From contig JBNKTK010000064.1 of NCBI GenBank assembly GCA_050298035.1, positions 1 through 20,447 of the forward strand: DNA of 20,447 nucleotides, in the 5' to 3' direction. Source of the stretch: Gaoshiqia sp050298035 (GTDB lineage Bacteria; Bacteroidota; Bacteroidia; Bacteroidales; Prolixibacteraceae). This document shows positions 8,032 to 16,339 of this stretch, piece after piece. The translations under genes and the position numbers were made by a program. The notes under the pieces are model-generated. The model searched no databases and had not been told where the DNA came from. It was given only the letters and a program-made list of their open reading frames with translations. How positions within the stretch are numbered: position 1 is the first letter of the stretch; each line of letters begins with the position of its first letter.

Positions 8032-9072
8032 ATGAAACAGATCATTTATTTACTAATCTTATGTGTGACCGTTTACAGTTGCACAACAAAAACAACAGCT
8101 GAAAACAGCGTGAATAAAGAAAAAGAAGGCACACTTGTAAAAATCAGCCAGGCAAGCCGGCAAAGCGAGAACTTCATACTGAATTACAGTGGCCTAACCG
8201 AACCGGTTTTAACCGTACCTCTCAGCTTCCAGCTACCTGGTACCGTTGAAAAAGTTTTGGTGGACGAAGGCGATCAGGTTCGAAAAGGACAAGTTCTTGC
8301 GATTCTGGACCAAACAACATTTCAAAGCGCTTACAATGCAGCGTTAGCATCGCAAACACGCGCACTGGACGCTTACGAGAGGTTGAAAAAAGTATACGAT
8401 AACGGTAGCCTCCCCGAAATAAAATGGCAGGAGATCAAATCGCAGGTTGAGCAAGCCAACTCTTCGGCACAAATAGCGAAAAAGAACCTGGAAAATTGCA
8501 AAATCCTTGCCCCTGTCAATGGAACTGTTGGAAGCCGAAATATCGAAGCAGGTGCTACTGCAACCCCGGGAATCAGTGTCTTCAACATCATCACAACAAA
8601 TGAGCTTTACGCCAGAATATCGGTTCCCGAAAACGAAATCAACAAAATAAAACCTGGGCAACAGGCCGATGTAACGTTTCCTGCTTTAGGCGAGGGAATT
8701 TACATTGGTGAAGTAGAAAAAGTTGCCGTGATTGCCAATACCATTTCAAAAACATTTGAGGTAAAAATCAGAATTAACAACCCAAAAGGCGAATTGCGCC
8801 CCGGTACGGTTTGCAATGTAAACTTAAGCCTAAACACGGGCAACAACACCAATATCCTGGTACCGGTACAGGCCGTTCAGAAAGACGCCTTCGGCAAAAA
8901 CTACCTGTACCTGGTTGCTAAAAACGAAGGTATTGCTACACGCCGCGAAGTACAAACAGCAGGCATCATCAACAACCAACTTTGCATCACTTCTGGTTTA
9001 AATGAAGGTGAATACTACGTTGTTGAAGGACAGCAAAAGCTATCAGACAATTCAAAAGTCAATTTCAACTAA
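8032..9072 (+). CDS. RND efflux periplasmic adaptor lipoprotein (HlyD/AcrA family)
   Basis: The membrane-fusion protein that bridges the RND pump and the outer-membrane channel. The 346-residue protein starts with a lipoprotein signal peptide (lipobox VYSC, Cys17), so it is probably anchored in the inner membrane by lipid. The split lipoyl/biotinyl-like domain is seen at about 65-93 (GTVEKVLVDEGDQVRKGQVL) and again near 155-185 (ILAPVNGTVGSRNIEAG), separated by a short alpha-hairpin (about 94-154). Beta-barrel and membrane-proximal domains follow. The order lipoyl-hairpin-lipoyl-barrel is the AcrA pattern, and length is normal. It is the first gene of the adaptor-pump-channel operon, preceded by operator copy C, and is 99 bases from the pump gene. 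Confidence 0.94.
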   Translation: MKQIIYLLILCVTVYSCTTKTTAENSVNKEKEGTLVKISQASRQSENFILNYSGLTEPVLTVPLSFQLPGTVEKVLVDEGDQVRKGQVLAILDQTTFQSAYNAALASQTRALDAYERLKKVYDNGSLPEIKWQEIKSQVEQANSSAQIAKKNLENCKILAPVNGTVGSRNIEAGATATPGISVFNIITTNELYARISVPENEINKIKPGQQADVTFPALGEGIYIGEVEKVAVIANTISKTFEVKIRINNPKGELRPGTVCNVNLSLNTGNNTNILVPVQAVQKDAFGKNYLYLVAKNEGIATRREVQTAGIINNQLCITSGLNEGEYYVVEGQQKLSDNSKVNFN

Positions 9073-9078
9073 AACATT

Positions 9079-9154
9079 AAAAGACAGTGCCGGGAAAGCC
9101 ATGAAGATTATCAATCCACAACGAAGCATTGCCTCAATATCCGGCCTGTCTTTT
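9079..9154 (+). repeat. Long-loop inverted repeat between adaptor and pump genes
   Basis: AAAAGACAG-T-GCCGG (9079-9093) is complementary to CCGGCCTGTCTTTT (9141-9154): 14 pairs with one bulged T and a 47-base loop. The right arm runs into TTTTATT. It could be an attenuator or an RNA-processing stem tuning pump against adaptor levels. The start of the small ORF at 9101 lies in the loop. The role is inferred. Confidence 0.45.
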
Positions 9155-9175
9155 ATTCAAAATATCTCACAATGA
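9101..9175 (+). CDS. Possible 24-codon ORF overlapping the RND pump start
   Basis: An ATG at 9101 opens a frame (MKIINPQRSIA... ending NISQ) whose TGA at 9173-9175 overlaps the pump ATG at 9172-9174 as ATGA, the arrangement used for translational coupling. The frame stays open upstream of the ATG as well. It has no recognised family and no clear ribosome-binding site. It may be a leader peptide or a chance ORF; the exact ATGA junction is the only support. Confidence 0.28.
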   Translation: MKIINPQRSIASISGLSFIQNISQ

Positions 9176-12100
9176 ACAAGAAAATAAATTTCATTGAAGC
9201 TGCCATGAAATACAGGCAAATCATCCTGGCTTTTGTGCTGGGCATGATGGTGCTGGGAATTTTCGGGCTGATGAACATGCCACGCCGCGAATATCCGGAA
9301 TTCACCATCCGTCAGGGTGTGATTGTTGGTGTCTATCCGGGCACAACATCGCTTGAAGTTGAAGAACAACTAACCTCGACCGTTGAGAATTACATCTTCG
9401 GCTACGAAGAAGTAAACAAAGCAAAAACACATTCCATCTCCCAGGAAGGAATGATGATCGTTTTTGTTGAGCTGAATGACAATATCCGCAATGCAGACAA
9501 ATTCTGGTCGAAATTGCGCCACGGGCTCGACGAGCTAAAAATGCAATTGCCAACCGGGGTGCTTGCCTTAATCGGAAATAATGATTTTGGCGACACTTCA
9601 GCCCTGCTGATCACCATGTCGTCCGACAAAAAATCGTACCGCGAACTGGAAGAAGTGATGAAAGACCTGGAAGCAGACATCCGCAAAGTCAGTTCAGTAT
9701 CCAAAATCAAACACTATGGAACCCAAAAAGAGCAAATTTACATCTACGTTCAGCAAAACAAGTTGAACGAGTTTCATATTGATCCGGCAACGGTTTTCGC
9801 TTCATTCAAAATTCAGGAATCACTCAACTATTCCGGCCAACTGGATAACGGCGAAATAATCATGCCCGTACACGTCCCTCCCCGGTTTAACTCAGAAGAA
9901 GATTTACTGAACCAGATCATCTACTCTGATCCGAAAGGGAATATTGTGCGGCTAAAAGATATTGGCCGGGTTGAACGAAAATATGAAGACCCGAAGAGCT
10001 TCATCCGAAATAACGGCAACAATTCGTTGCTGATATCACTCGAAATGCAAAAAGGCAACAACATTGTCCAATTTGGCGATGAAGTGAAAGAAGTTCTGGC
10101 AAATTTCGCAGGTAAAACGTCCGATGATGTAAAAATCAATATCATCTCAGACCTGCCGGATGTGGTGCACCACTCAATTTCACATTTCATGATCGAGTTC
10201 CTGATTGCCATACTGGCCGTGATCATTGTCACCATGATCCTGCTACCGTTCCGGGTTGCAGCAGTTGCCGGTGTTACAATCCCGGTTTCCATCCTGATCA
10301 CGCTTGGTATTATGTCGCTTGTTGGCATCCAGTTGCACATTGTTTCGCTGGCCGGGCTCATTGTGGTGCTTGGGATGGTGGTTGACAATGCCATTGTTGT
10401 AATCGACAATCACATCGAAAAACTGGATCAAAACGAAACGCCCTGGAATGCGGCGTGGAAAGCAGCCACAGAACTGGTCATCCCCGTGCTGTCGGCAACT
10501 GCCGCCATTATTGCCGCCTTTTTCCCGTTGACGCTTTTTATGAAAGGAATGGCCGGCGACTTTGTCGGAACTTTCCCAATCACGATCGGAATTGCGCTCG
10601 GCATTTCAATGATCGTGGCCATTTTACTGGTCCCCTTCATGTGCTACATTTTCATCAAGAAAGGACTTCACAAAAAAGCTGACGAGAACACCAACACGAA
10701 AAAAAGCTTCCTGGACAAAGTGCAGGACAAATACGATGCAATGCTGGACTGGACATTCAGAAACAGCAAAGCAACTATCCTGGTCGGGATTTCTTCAGTA
10801 ATCATTGGTATCCTGATTTTTGCCACCATCGAACAGAAATTGTTCCCGGCCATGGAGCGCAGCCAATTCCCTGTTGAAGTTTACCTCCCTGAGGGTACTT
10901 CGCTAAAAAAGACCGAAGCGATTATTGACAGCCTGGAAAGCATCCTGCAAAAGGATCCACGGGTTACCAATGTTGCCGGTTTTGTAGGAACAGGATCGCC
11001 CCGCTTCAACGATTTGTACGCCCCGCACATACCTGCCAAGAATTTCGGGCAACTCATGGTCAATACCGTTTCAAACGAAGCGACAATCGAGATACTGGAC
11101 GAATACACGGAAAAATTCAGCAACGTATTTCCTGAAGCAGTTATTAAATACAAACAGCTGGCTATGGAAAGCTTCGATGCACCGATTGAAATCCGGGTTT
11201 CGGGCGACGACATTGCAGCGCTGAAAGTCATGGCCGGAAAAGTAGAACAAACGCTGAAATCCAATCCTGACGTTACCTGGGTGAGAAACGATTGGGGAGA
11301 AATGCGACATGGGATCAGTGTGCAACTCGACCGAAACAAAGCCAGCCAGCTTGGCTATGCAAAAACCCTCGTTGCAGCCTCATTAATGACCTCACTGGAC
11401 GGTCTTCCGCTAACAACCATCTGGGAAGGCGATTACCCGCTTAAGGTTGTCATGCAAAAAGAAGAAGACCAGCGCGACAATATTGATGATCTGGAAAACC
11501 ATTACGTTTCGTCGCCATTAACGATGCAGTCAGTGCCGCTCCGATCAATTGCCACACTGGAACCGGAATGGACTGAAGGCAGCATCGGACGCAGAAACGG
11601 GGTGCGCACCATCACGGTAAAAGCAGACATCAAACGAAACCTGATCCCAACGAGCGTTCTCAAGCGGCTTCAACCTGAAATTGAAAGCCTTGAGCATCCG
11701 GACAACCTCTCGATAACCTACGGAGGCGACCAGGAAGCAACCGAAGAAAACATGGTTCCCCTCACCTACTCGCTGGCCACCAGCATTTTGCTGATATTCT
11801 TCATCCTGATCATCCAGTTTAAAACCGCCCGCCGCGCCTTACTGATCATGTCAACCATGCTGATGAGCATCCTGGGAGCTGCATTGGGCTTAAAGCTGAC
11901 CGGTTACCCGTTCGGCATGACCTCATTCATCGGGGTAATCGGCCTGGTTGGTATCGTGGTCCGAAACGGCATTATCCTGATCGATTACGCGATGCACCTT
12001 GTCACCAAAGAAGGTTTCAGCTACAAAGAAGCAGCAATTGCCTCCGGTAAACGGCGGATGCGGCCAATCTTTCTGACTTCGATGGCTGCCGCCGTCGGCG

Positions 12101-12264
12101 TTGTCCCGATGATCATCAGTGGTTCCCCACTTTGGGGCCCGCTGGGGGCAGTCATCTGTTTTGGAATGATTGTAGGCATGATCCTTACATTAACTATTCT
12201 GCCTGTTTTGTACTGGCGGGTTTCCGGCAACGGGCCAAAGCACGAAGAGCTTGCAGCTATTTAA
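9172..12264 (+). CDS. RND-family multidrug efflux transporter, inner-membrane pump (AcrB-like)
   Basis: A proton-driven trimeric exporter of 1030 residues, the usual RND length, with two repeats of one membrane helix, a large periplasmic loop and five or six membrane helices. The first helix is followed by MPRREYPEFTIRQGVIVGVYPG, a typical RND start of the pore domain. The membrane-helix-4 motif GMVVDNAIVVID gives Asp405-Asn406 where AcrB has Asp407-Asp408, and helix 10 has VVRNGIILIDY with Arg931 where AcrB has Lys940. KRRMRPIFLTSMAAAVG matches the conserved arginine region after helix 10. The lack of metal-specific motifs favours the drug/hydrophobe (HAE) type. It sits between the adaptor and TolC genes; the channel gene follows closely. 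The substrate cannot be predicted. Confidence 0.95.
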   Translation: MNKKINFIEAAMKYRQIILAFVLGMMVLGIFGLMNMPRREYPEFTIRQGVIVGVYPGTTSLEVEEQLTSTVENYIFGYEEVNKAKTHSISQEGMMIVFVELNDNIRNADKFWSKLRHGLDELKMQLPTGVLALIGNNDFGDTSALLITMSSDKKSYRELEEVMKDLEADIRKVSSVSKIKHYGTQKEQIYIYVQQNKLNEFHIDPATVFASFKIQESLNYSGQLDNGEIIMPVHVPPRFNSEEDLLNQIIYSDPKGNIVRLKDIGRVERKYEDPKSFIRNNGNNSLLISLEMQKGNNIVQFGDEVKEVLANFAGKTSDDVKINIISDLPDVVHHSISHFMIEFLIAILAVIIVTMILLPFRVAAVAGVTIPVSILITLGIMSLVGIQLHIVSLAGLIVVLGMVVDNAIVVIDNHIEKLDQNETPWNAAWKAATELVIPVLSATAAIIAAFFPLTLFMKGMAGDFVGTFPITIGIALGISMIVAILLVPFMCYIFIKKGLHKKADENTNTKKSFLDKVQDKYDAMLDWTFRNSKATILVGISSVIIGILIFATIEQKLFPAMERSQFPVEVYLPEGTSLKKTEAIIDSLESILQKDPRVTNVAGFVGTGSPRFNDLYAPHIPAKNFGQLMVNTVSNEATIEILDEYTEKFSNVFPEAVIKYKQLAMESFDAPIEIRVSGDDIAALKVMAGKVEQTLKSNPDVTWVRNDWGEMRHGISVQLDRNKASQLGYAKTLVAASLMTSLDGLPLTTIWEGDYPLKVVMQKEEDQRDNIDDLENHYVSSPLTMQSVPLRSIATLEPEWTEGSIGRRNGVRTITVKADIKRNLIPTSVLKRLQPEIESLEHPDNLSITYGGDQEATEENMVPLTYSLATSILLIFFILIIQFKTARRALLIMSTMLMSILGAALGLKLTGYPFGMTSFIGVIGLVGIVVRNGIILIDYAMHLVTKEGFSYKEAAIASGKRRMRPIFLTSMAAAVGVVPMIISGSPLWGPLGAVICFGMIVGMILTLTILPVLYWRVSGNGPKHEELAAI

Positions 12265-12283
12265 TATTTAAATGCAAATTGAT

Positions 12284-13630
12284 ATGAAACGAATTACCAT
12301 ATTTTCGCTGCTGATTGCAATCAGTGCCGTGCAGTTATCAGCCCAAAACCTATCGCTTGATTCGTGTAAGGTTTTCGCCATCGAAAACAACAAGCGGATC
12401 AAAGAGGCACACCTGAAAGTAAACGAGTCAACCGAAGTGCAAAAAAATGTCTTCACCAATTTCTTTCCGAAGGTAAACGCACAGGTAATGGCCATGAAAG
12501 CCAATGATTACCTGCTCGACATCACAACGCCCGAAATGAACCTGCCTGTTTACGACGGCAACCCGGCAAACCTGGCAACAGCCACGCAATTTGCCTATGT
12601 GCCGGGGATGGATATCCAGGCACTCGACTACCTCAACGTTGGTATGGTTACGGCCACCCAACCGGTTTATGCCGGAGGACGGATCCGCTCGGGCTACAAA
12701 CTGGCAACTATCGGGAAAGAAGTGAATGAAGACGCCCTCAACCTGAGCACACAGGAGGTTGTTGTAAAAACAGAGGAATACTACTGGACACTGGTTGCCC
12801 TCGAGGCCAAAGAGAAAACACTGATCAGCTATAAAAATTTGCTGAACAACCTGTTAAATGATGTGCAGGTTGCGTACGATGCCGGATTGACGGAAAAGAG
12901 CGACCTGCTGAAAGTTCAGCTTAAGATCAACCAAATAAATGCCAACCAGCTGAAACTCGGGAATGGTATCTCCCTTGTTAGAATGGCCCTTTGCCAGCAT
13001 ATCGGCATCGAATACAACGAGACTGTCGATGTGAAAGATACGACTTTCAACATGCCTGAACCGGCGACACTATACATTGCGCCGACACAGGCACTGAGCA
13101 ACCGCAGCGAATACCAAATGCTAAATAAAGCCGTGGAAGCAGAAGTTTTGCAAAAACGCATGACCCGTGGTGAGTTTTTGCCCCAGCTCGCGGTTGGCGT
13201 CGCCGGTCAATATCTCGACATGGCCGATAAGAACAATACATTCGGTATCGCATTTGCCACGCTTTCAATCCCTATTTCAGACTGGTGGGGAGGCTCGCAC
13301 AAGCTGAAAGAACATGAAATTAAAATTGACGTGGCCCGGAACAACCTGGACGAGAAATCGGAACTACTGAAACTACAGATGGAAAAAGCCTACAAAGAGC
13401 TGACAGAAAGTTATGAGCAGATTGCCGTGGCCGAAGCGCTGGAAATGCAAGCCAATGAGCACCTGAAAGTCGTTAACGACAACTACGAAGCAGGCATCAT
13501 GTCGACCTCTGATTTGCTGGAAGCCCAGGCCATTTTCCAGGAATCGCAGGATGGGCTGGTCAATGCCAAAAGCACCTATCAAATCAGGCAGGTTTATTAC
13601 AAACAAGCCATCGCCAATTTGAATTATTAA
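12284..13630 (+). CDS. TolC-family outer-membrane efflux channel
   Basis: The outer-membrane exit duct of the RND system. I start at the second ATG (12284) because MKRITIFSLLIAISAVQLSAQ is then a clean signal peptide; an in-frame ATG four codons upstream (12272) begins 7 bases after the pump stop and is the alternative. The mature protein has two helical repeats typical of the OEP family: an N-terminal LSLDSCKVFAIENNKRIKEA, a central beta segment with QPVYAGGRIRSGYKLA, and a second repeat with FATLSIPISDWWGG and AGIMSTSDLLEAQAIFQ. Length (448 residues) is normal. It is the last gene of the operon and is followed by a strong terminator. Confidence 0.94.
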   Translation: MKRITIFSLLIAISAVQLSAQNLSLDSCKVFAIENNKRIKEAHLKVNESTEVQKNVFTNFFPKVNAQVMAMKANDYLLDITTPEMNLPVYDGNPANLATATQFAYVPGMDIQALDYLNVGMVTATQPVYAGGRIRSGYKLATIGKEVNEDALNLSTQEVVVKTEEYYWTLVALEAKEKTLISYKNLLNNLLNDVQVAYDAGLTEKSDLLKVQLKINQINANQLKLGNGISLVRMALCQHIGIEYNETVDVKDTTFNMPEPATLYIAPTQALSNRSEYQMLNKAVEAEVLQKRMTRGEFLPQLAVGVAGQYLDMADKNNTFGIAFATLSIPISDWWGGSHKLKEHEIKIDVARNNLDEKSELLKLQMEKAYKELTESYEQIAVAEALEMQANEHLKVVNDNYEAGIMSTSDLLEAQAIFQESQDGLVNAKSTYQIRQVYYKQAIANLNY

Positions 13631-13674
13631 GATATGGGAAACGGTGATTACTGAAAACTTCAACTAAAATTCCC

Positions 13675-13706
13675 AAAGGCTGTTCCGTTCGGAGCAGCTT
13701 TTTTTT
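13675..13706 (+). terminator. Rho-independent terminator of the efflux operon
   Basis: AAGGCTGTTCCG and CGGAGCAGCTT pair around a GTTC tetraloop, with two G-T wobbles, followed by eight T (13699-13706). It lies 45 bases after the TolC stop, between convergent genes. Confidence 0.85.
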
Positions 13707-13745
13707 ATGCCTGTTGCATATCCAACAAACCTGGTAATCCCAAAA

Positions 13746-15098
13746 CTACTCCCCTTTCCCGTTCTTCCGTTCACGGATGTTTTTCAAGGTGTTTTCGCTG
13801 TTTAAGTGGTATTTAAAATCGGCTTTTGAAACGCTGATTCGCTGGGAAGTATAAATGCCGGAATGTCCGCTGAAATAGTATGCAATAAAGCACGCAATGG
13901 CATAATAAAGCACGTGCTCGCCGCCAAACAGTTCAACTCCCATAATGGTGCAGGCCAGCGGTGTATTTGTAGCACCAGCAAAAACAGCGATAAAGCCCAA
14001 GCCTGCAAAAAGATCGACCGGGTTGCCGGTAAGCATGGCAACAGTGTTACCCAACGTGGCGCCAATAAAAAACAAGGGAGTTACCTCTCCCCCTTTAAAG
14101 CCGGTGCTCAATGTGACAGCCGTAAAAATTAATTTCCACATCCAGCTAAACGTATCGGCACCGCCTGGAGTGAATGCACTGACAATGCTAACCCCGTTTT
14201 CGTCGGGCGAAGTTACGCCAAGCCCCAGGTAATCTTTGGTACCAAGAATAAACGATAAGGCAATAACAACAACCCCGCCGATCAGCGGAATCAGAAACTT
14301 GCGTTTGATATACTTATTCGAAAGGTTCTTAATGGTGTGCGAAAGTTCGGAAAAGGCAAAACCGGCCAATCCGAAAAATACGCCCGCAACGATCACATAA
14401 AAAATCAAACGCAAATCGAAATGCAAATAGCTAAGCCCGGATGCTACATGATCATGAAAGTCAATGGAATAATGCGTGTGCCGAATTCCATAGGCCGAAC
14501 AAATAATGTCGGCCATAAAAGATGCTAAAAAGGCTGGCAATAAGGCATCGTATTTTATCCGGCCAATTGCCATCACCTCAAGTGCAAATATGGTTCCCGC
14601 GATCGGGGTACCAAAAACAGCCCCAAAACCGGCAGCTACCCCCGCAATAAGCAAAATGCGAAGATCTTCCTTTTTCAGCTTCATTTTCTTGCCAATGAAG
14701 TGAGCCATGCTACCACCAATCTGTACAGCAGTCCCTTCGCGCCCGGCCGAGCCACCAAACAAGTGCGTCGCCACAGTTGTGATCAGGACAAACGGAGCCA
14801 TCCGGGCCGGAATCCCACCTCCGGGCTTGTGAATTTCATCCATCACCAGGTTGTTGCCCGCCTCAGCATTCTTTCCTTTAAAACGGTACAGGGCCACAAT
14901 AACAACCCCGGCGACCGGAAGGAAATAGAGCAACCAGCTATTTCCCTGTCTCAGCAAAGTAGCCTGGTCCAGCAAGTACAAAAACAAGGCAACCAACGAT
15001 CCGGACACAAAGGCGACCGGCAAAACCAGTATAAACCAGCGGAGAACGTATTTCAATATTTCAAGCTGATCAAACGAATGTTGTATTTTTTTAATCAT
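13746..15098 (-). CDS. CLC-family antiporter, likely fluoride/proton exchanger (CLC-F branch)
   Basis: An inner-membrane CLC protein of 450 residues with the usual run of hydrophobic helices. Instead of the chloride-filter motif GSGIP it has GNNLV (about 81-85); helix F reads GGSAGREGT with gating Glu121 and Thr in place of Pro; helix N reads GGEVTPLFFIG (336-346), whose Glu-Val-Thr matches the anion-path residues known from fluoride-exporting CLC-F proteins. A second glutamate (ALEV, Glu174) and a C-terminal tyrosine (GIYTSQ, Tyr416) are present. These features point to export of toxic fluoride in exchange for protons. I start at the ATG at 15096-15098 (MIKKIQ); a TTG nine codons upstream is possible. 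A good promoter lies 51 bases upstream. No fluoride riboswitch is visible. Convergent with the efflux operon. Confidence 0.9.
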   Translation of the reverse strand: MIKKIQHSFDQLEILKYVLRWFILVLPVAFVSGSLVALFLYLLDQATLLRQGNSWLLYFLPVAGVVIVALYRFKGKNAEAGNNLVMDEIHKPGGGIPARMAPFVLITTVATHLFGGSAGREGTAVQIGGSMAHFIGKKMKLKKEDLRILLIAGVAAGFGAVFGTPIAGTIFALEVMAIGRIKYDALLPAFLASFMADIICSAYGIRHTHYSIDFHDHVASGLSYLHFDLRLIFYVIVAGVFFGLAGFAFSELSHTIKNLSNKYIKRKFLIPLIGGVVVIALSFILGTKDYLGLGVTSPDENGVSIVSAFTPGGADTFSWMWKLIFTAVTLSTGFKGGEVTPLFFIGATLGNTVAMLTGNPVDLFAGLGFIAVFAGATNTPLACTIMGVELFGGEHVLYYAIACFIAYYFSGHSGIYTSQRISVSKADFKYHLNSENTLKNIRERKNGKGE

Positions 15099-15132
15099 TT
15101 TCGATCTTTTCTTTCCGGCGGTCAAACTTCAT
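15091..15132 (-). CDS. Possible 13-codon leader ORF overlapping the CLC start
   Basis: An ATG at 15130-15132, the first after the predicted promoter, encodes MKFDRRKEKIEND and stops at 15091-15093, overlapping the CLC ATG inside AATGATTAA. This could couple translation or be chance; there is no homology evidence. Confidence 0.22.
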   Translation of the reverse strand: MKFDRRKEKIEND

Positions 15133-15148
15133 CTTTTAAAAAGTGAAG

Positions 15149-15180
15149 CAAATATAGGCCAAAATCACCCACCGCTCAAA
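15149..15180 (-). promoter_or_regulatory. Bacteroidetes-type promoter for the CLC gene
   Basis: On the minus strand TTTG (15177-15180), a 20-base spacer and TATATTTG (15149-15156) match the Bacteroidetes primary-sigma consensus TTTG-N19-21-TAnnTTTG exactly. The predicted start is around 15143-15145, giving a leader of about 45 bases before the ATG at 15098. Confidence 0.72.
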
Positions 15181-15294
15181 ACAACCCCGGAGTGACGGGC
15201 CCTGACTATTCATCATTTAAAGAAAAGGAAACAAACTGAGCGGCAGCGAAAACTAGCGGTGACGAGGGCAGGTGGAGTCAAAAAAGAAGCTATG

Positions 15295-16245
15295 TTATTT
15301 CACGATGAGCTTTTGTACCGTTTTGTGATTGTTGGTGGTCAAACAAATAAGATAAATACCTTTAGGCATGCCTGAAAGACTCACTGTAAACTGCCCGGCT
15401 CTTGTTACGTTTTCTGTTTTGATGACTTTTCCTGACAAGGAAAGGATTTCAACTGTAAAGGGAAGGGAAGAAGCAGCTTGGTCAAATTGAATAGTCAATT
15501 GGCCTGTCGTTGGATTGGGAAACACCTTGAAACTTCCCGATTGACTGTTAATTTCAGAAATGCCGTCGGCAATATCGATAAAGCAACTATCAAAATCCTT
15601 TGCTTGATAAATCAAATTTTCGTTTTGGTGAAAGCATAGGAGTTGATAATCATGGCTGCTTGGCGTATAACCTAAATTCGTTTGGCGTAACAAGCCATCA
15701 GTGATACTGCCAATACCTTCAATCCAGATTTCATGGCTTTTTGTGTCCGAATAATTTTTGAGGGATTCTGTCAGATAGTAGATTTTTCGGGTTGCATTAT
15801 TCAGAGTAGTTTCTTTCACAGAATCCAGAATGGAGATATAGATTAATCCCTGTTGGTGGATTTCGGATTCCATAGAGTCGTTAATCGCCAACCCAAAATC
15901 GTACAATAAAGTTTCCTGACTTTCTCCGTCCTTCGAATAAATCTGATCACCGTCTTGCCTCATGAAGAGTCCAGAAGGTTGCCAACTTTCAGGATTTAGA
16001 CCACTCGATAGCAGCAATCTTTTATAGTCAATTTCATTGATGGTTGTATCCTCTCCAATTTTGTACCAAGTTGATTTGGTATAGGAATATGGATCGTCGG
16101 GATGAACATGAACATATTCAAAGTCATCCAGGACACTCCATAAATTTATGGGATTCAATAAGTCAAATTCAGAATTTGAAGAGGATTGTTGTCCCTTACA
16201 GAAAAGAGATACTAAAAGTAGTGTTGAAATAAATATTGATTTCAT
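15295..16245 (-). CDS. Secreted protein of unknown function with T9SS C-terminal sorting domain
   Basis: A 316-residue protein with a signal peptide (MKSIFISTLLLVSLFCKGQ) and a type A type IX secretion sorting domain at about 237-316: FKVFPNPTTGQLTIQFD, then ILSLSGKVIKT, MPKGIYLICL and the final KLIVK. It is therefore expected to cross the outer membrane by T9SS and be released or anchored at the surface. The middle (about 20-235) has no catalytic motif that I recognise; segments such as WYKIGEDTTINEIDYKRL and HEIWIEGIGSI occur in many uncharacterised Bacteroidota T9SS proteins. The gene is 94 bases downstream of a truncated secreted gene on the same strand. The T9SS assignment is strong and the function unknown. 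Confidence 0.88.
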   Translation of the reverse strand: MKSIFISTLLLVSLFCKGQQSSSNSEFDLLNPINLWSVLDDFEYVHVHPDDPYSYTKSTWYKIGEDTTINEIDYKRLLLSSGLNPESWQPSGLFMRQDGDQIYSKDGESQETLLYDFGLAINDSMESEIHQQGLIYISILDSVKETTLNNATRKIYYLTESLKNYSDTKSHEIWIEGIGSITDGLLRQTNLGYTPSSHDYQLLCFHQNENLIYQAKDFDSCFIDIADGISEINSQSGSFKVFPNPTTGQLTIQFDQAASSLPFTVEILSLSGKVIKTENVTRAGQFTVSLSGMPKGIYLICLTTNNHKTVQKLIVK

Positions 16246-16246
16246 T

Positions 16247-16261
16247 GTAAAAATTTTTTAC
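16247..16261. repeat. Short palindrome just before the T9SS-protein start codon
   Basis: GTAAAAA-A-TTTTTAC (minus-strand reading), a perfect 7-bp inverted repeat one base upstream of the ATG at 16245. It could be an operator or only AT-rich background. Confidence 0.3.
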
Positions 16262-16269
16262 ATACACAG

Positions 16270-16289
16270 GAGGATTTTTAAAAGTCCTC
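16270..16289. repeat. Near-perfect 20-bp palindrome downstream of the truncated S74 gene
   Basis: GAGGA and TCCTC flank a TTTTAAAA core with one mismatched central pair. On the plus strand it is followed by TTTT (16290-16293), so it resembles a terminator in that direction, although no plus-strand gene leads into it. It may be the decayed terminator of the upstream minus-strand gene or a protein-binding dyad. Confidence 0.35.
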
Positions 16290-16339
16290 TTTTGCAATTA
16301 TATCTACATATGTTTGGTCTTGTCTTTCTTTTCATCATC

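Noticed and set aside
15187..15270. Short repeats GTGACGGGC and GTGACGAGGGC in the gap beside the CLC gene
   Set aside because: Only two imperfect copies with no regular spacing; consistent with chance.
15133..15294. Possible fluoride riboswitch upstream of the CLC gene
   Set aside because: GGGTGATTTTGGCC is G-rich, but the paired GAUGG...UCC pattern and the downstream pseudoknot partner are absent, and the predicted transcript starts inside this stretch.
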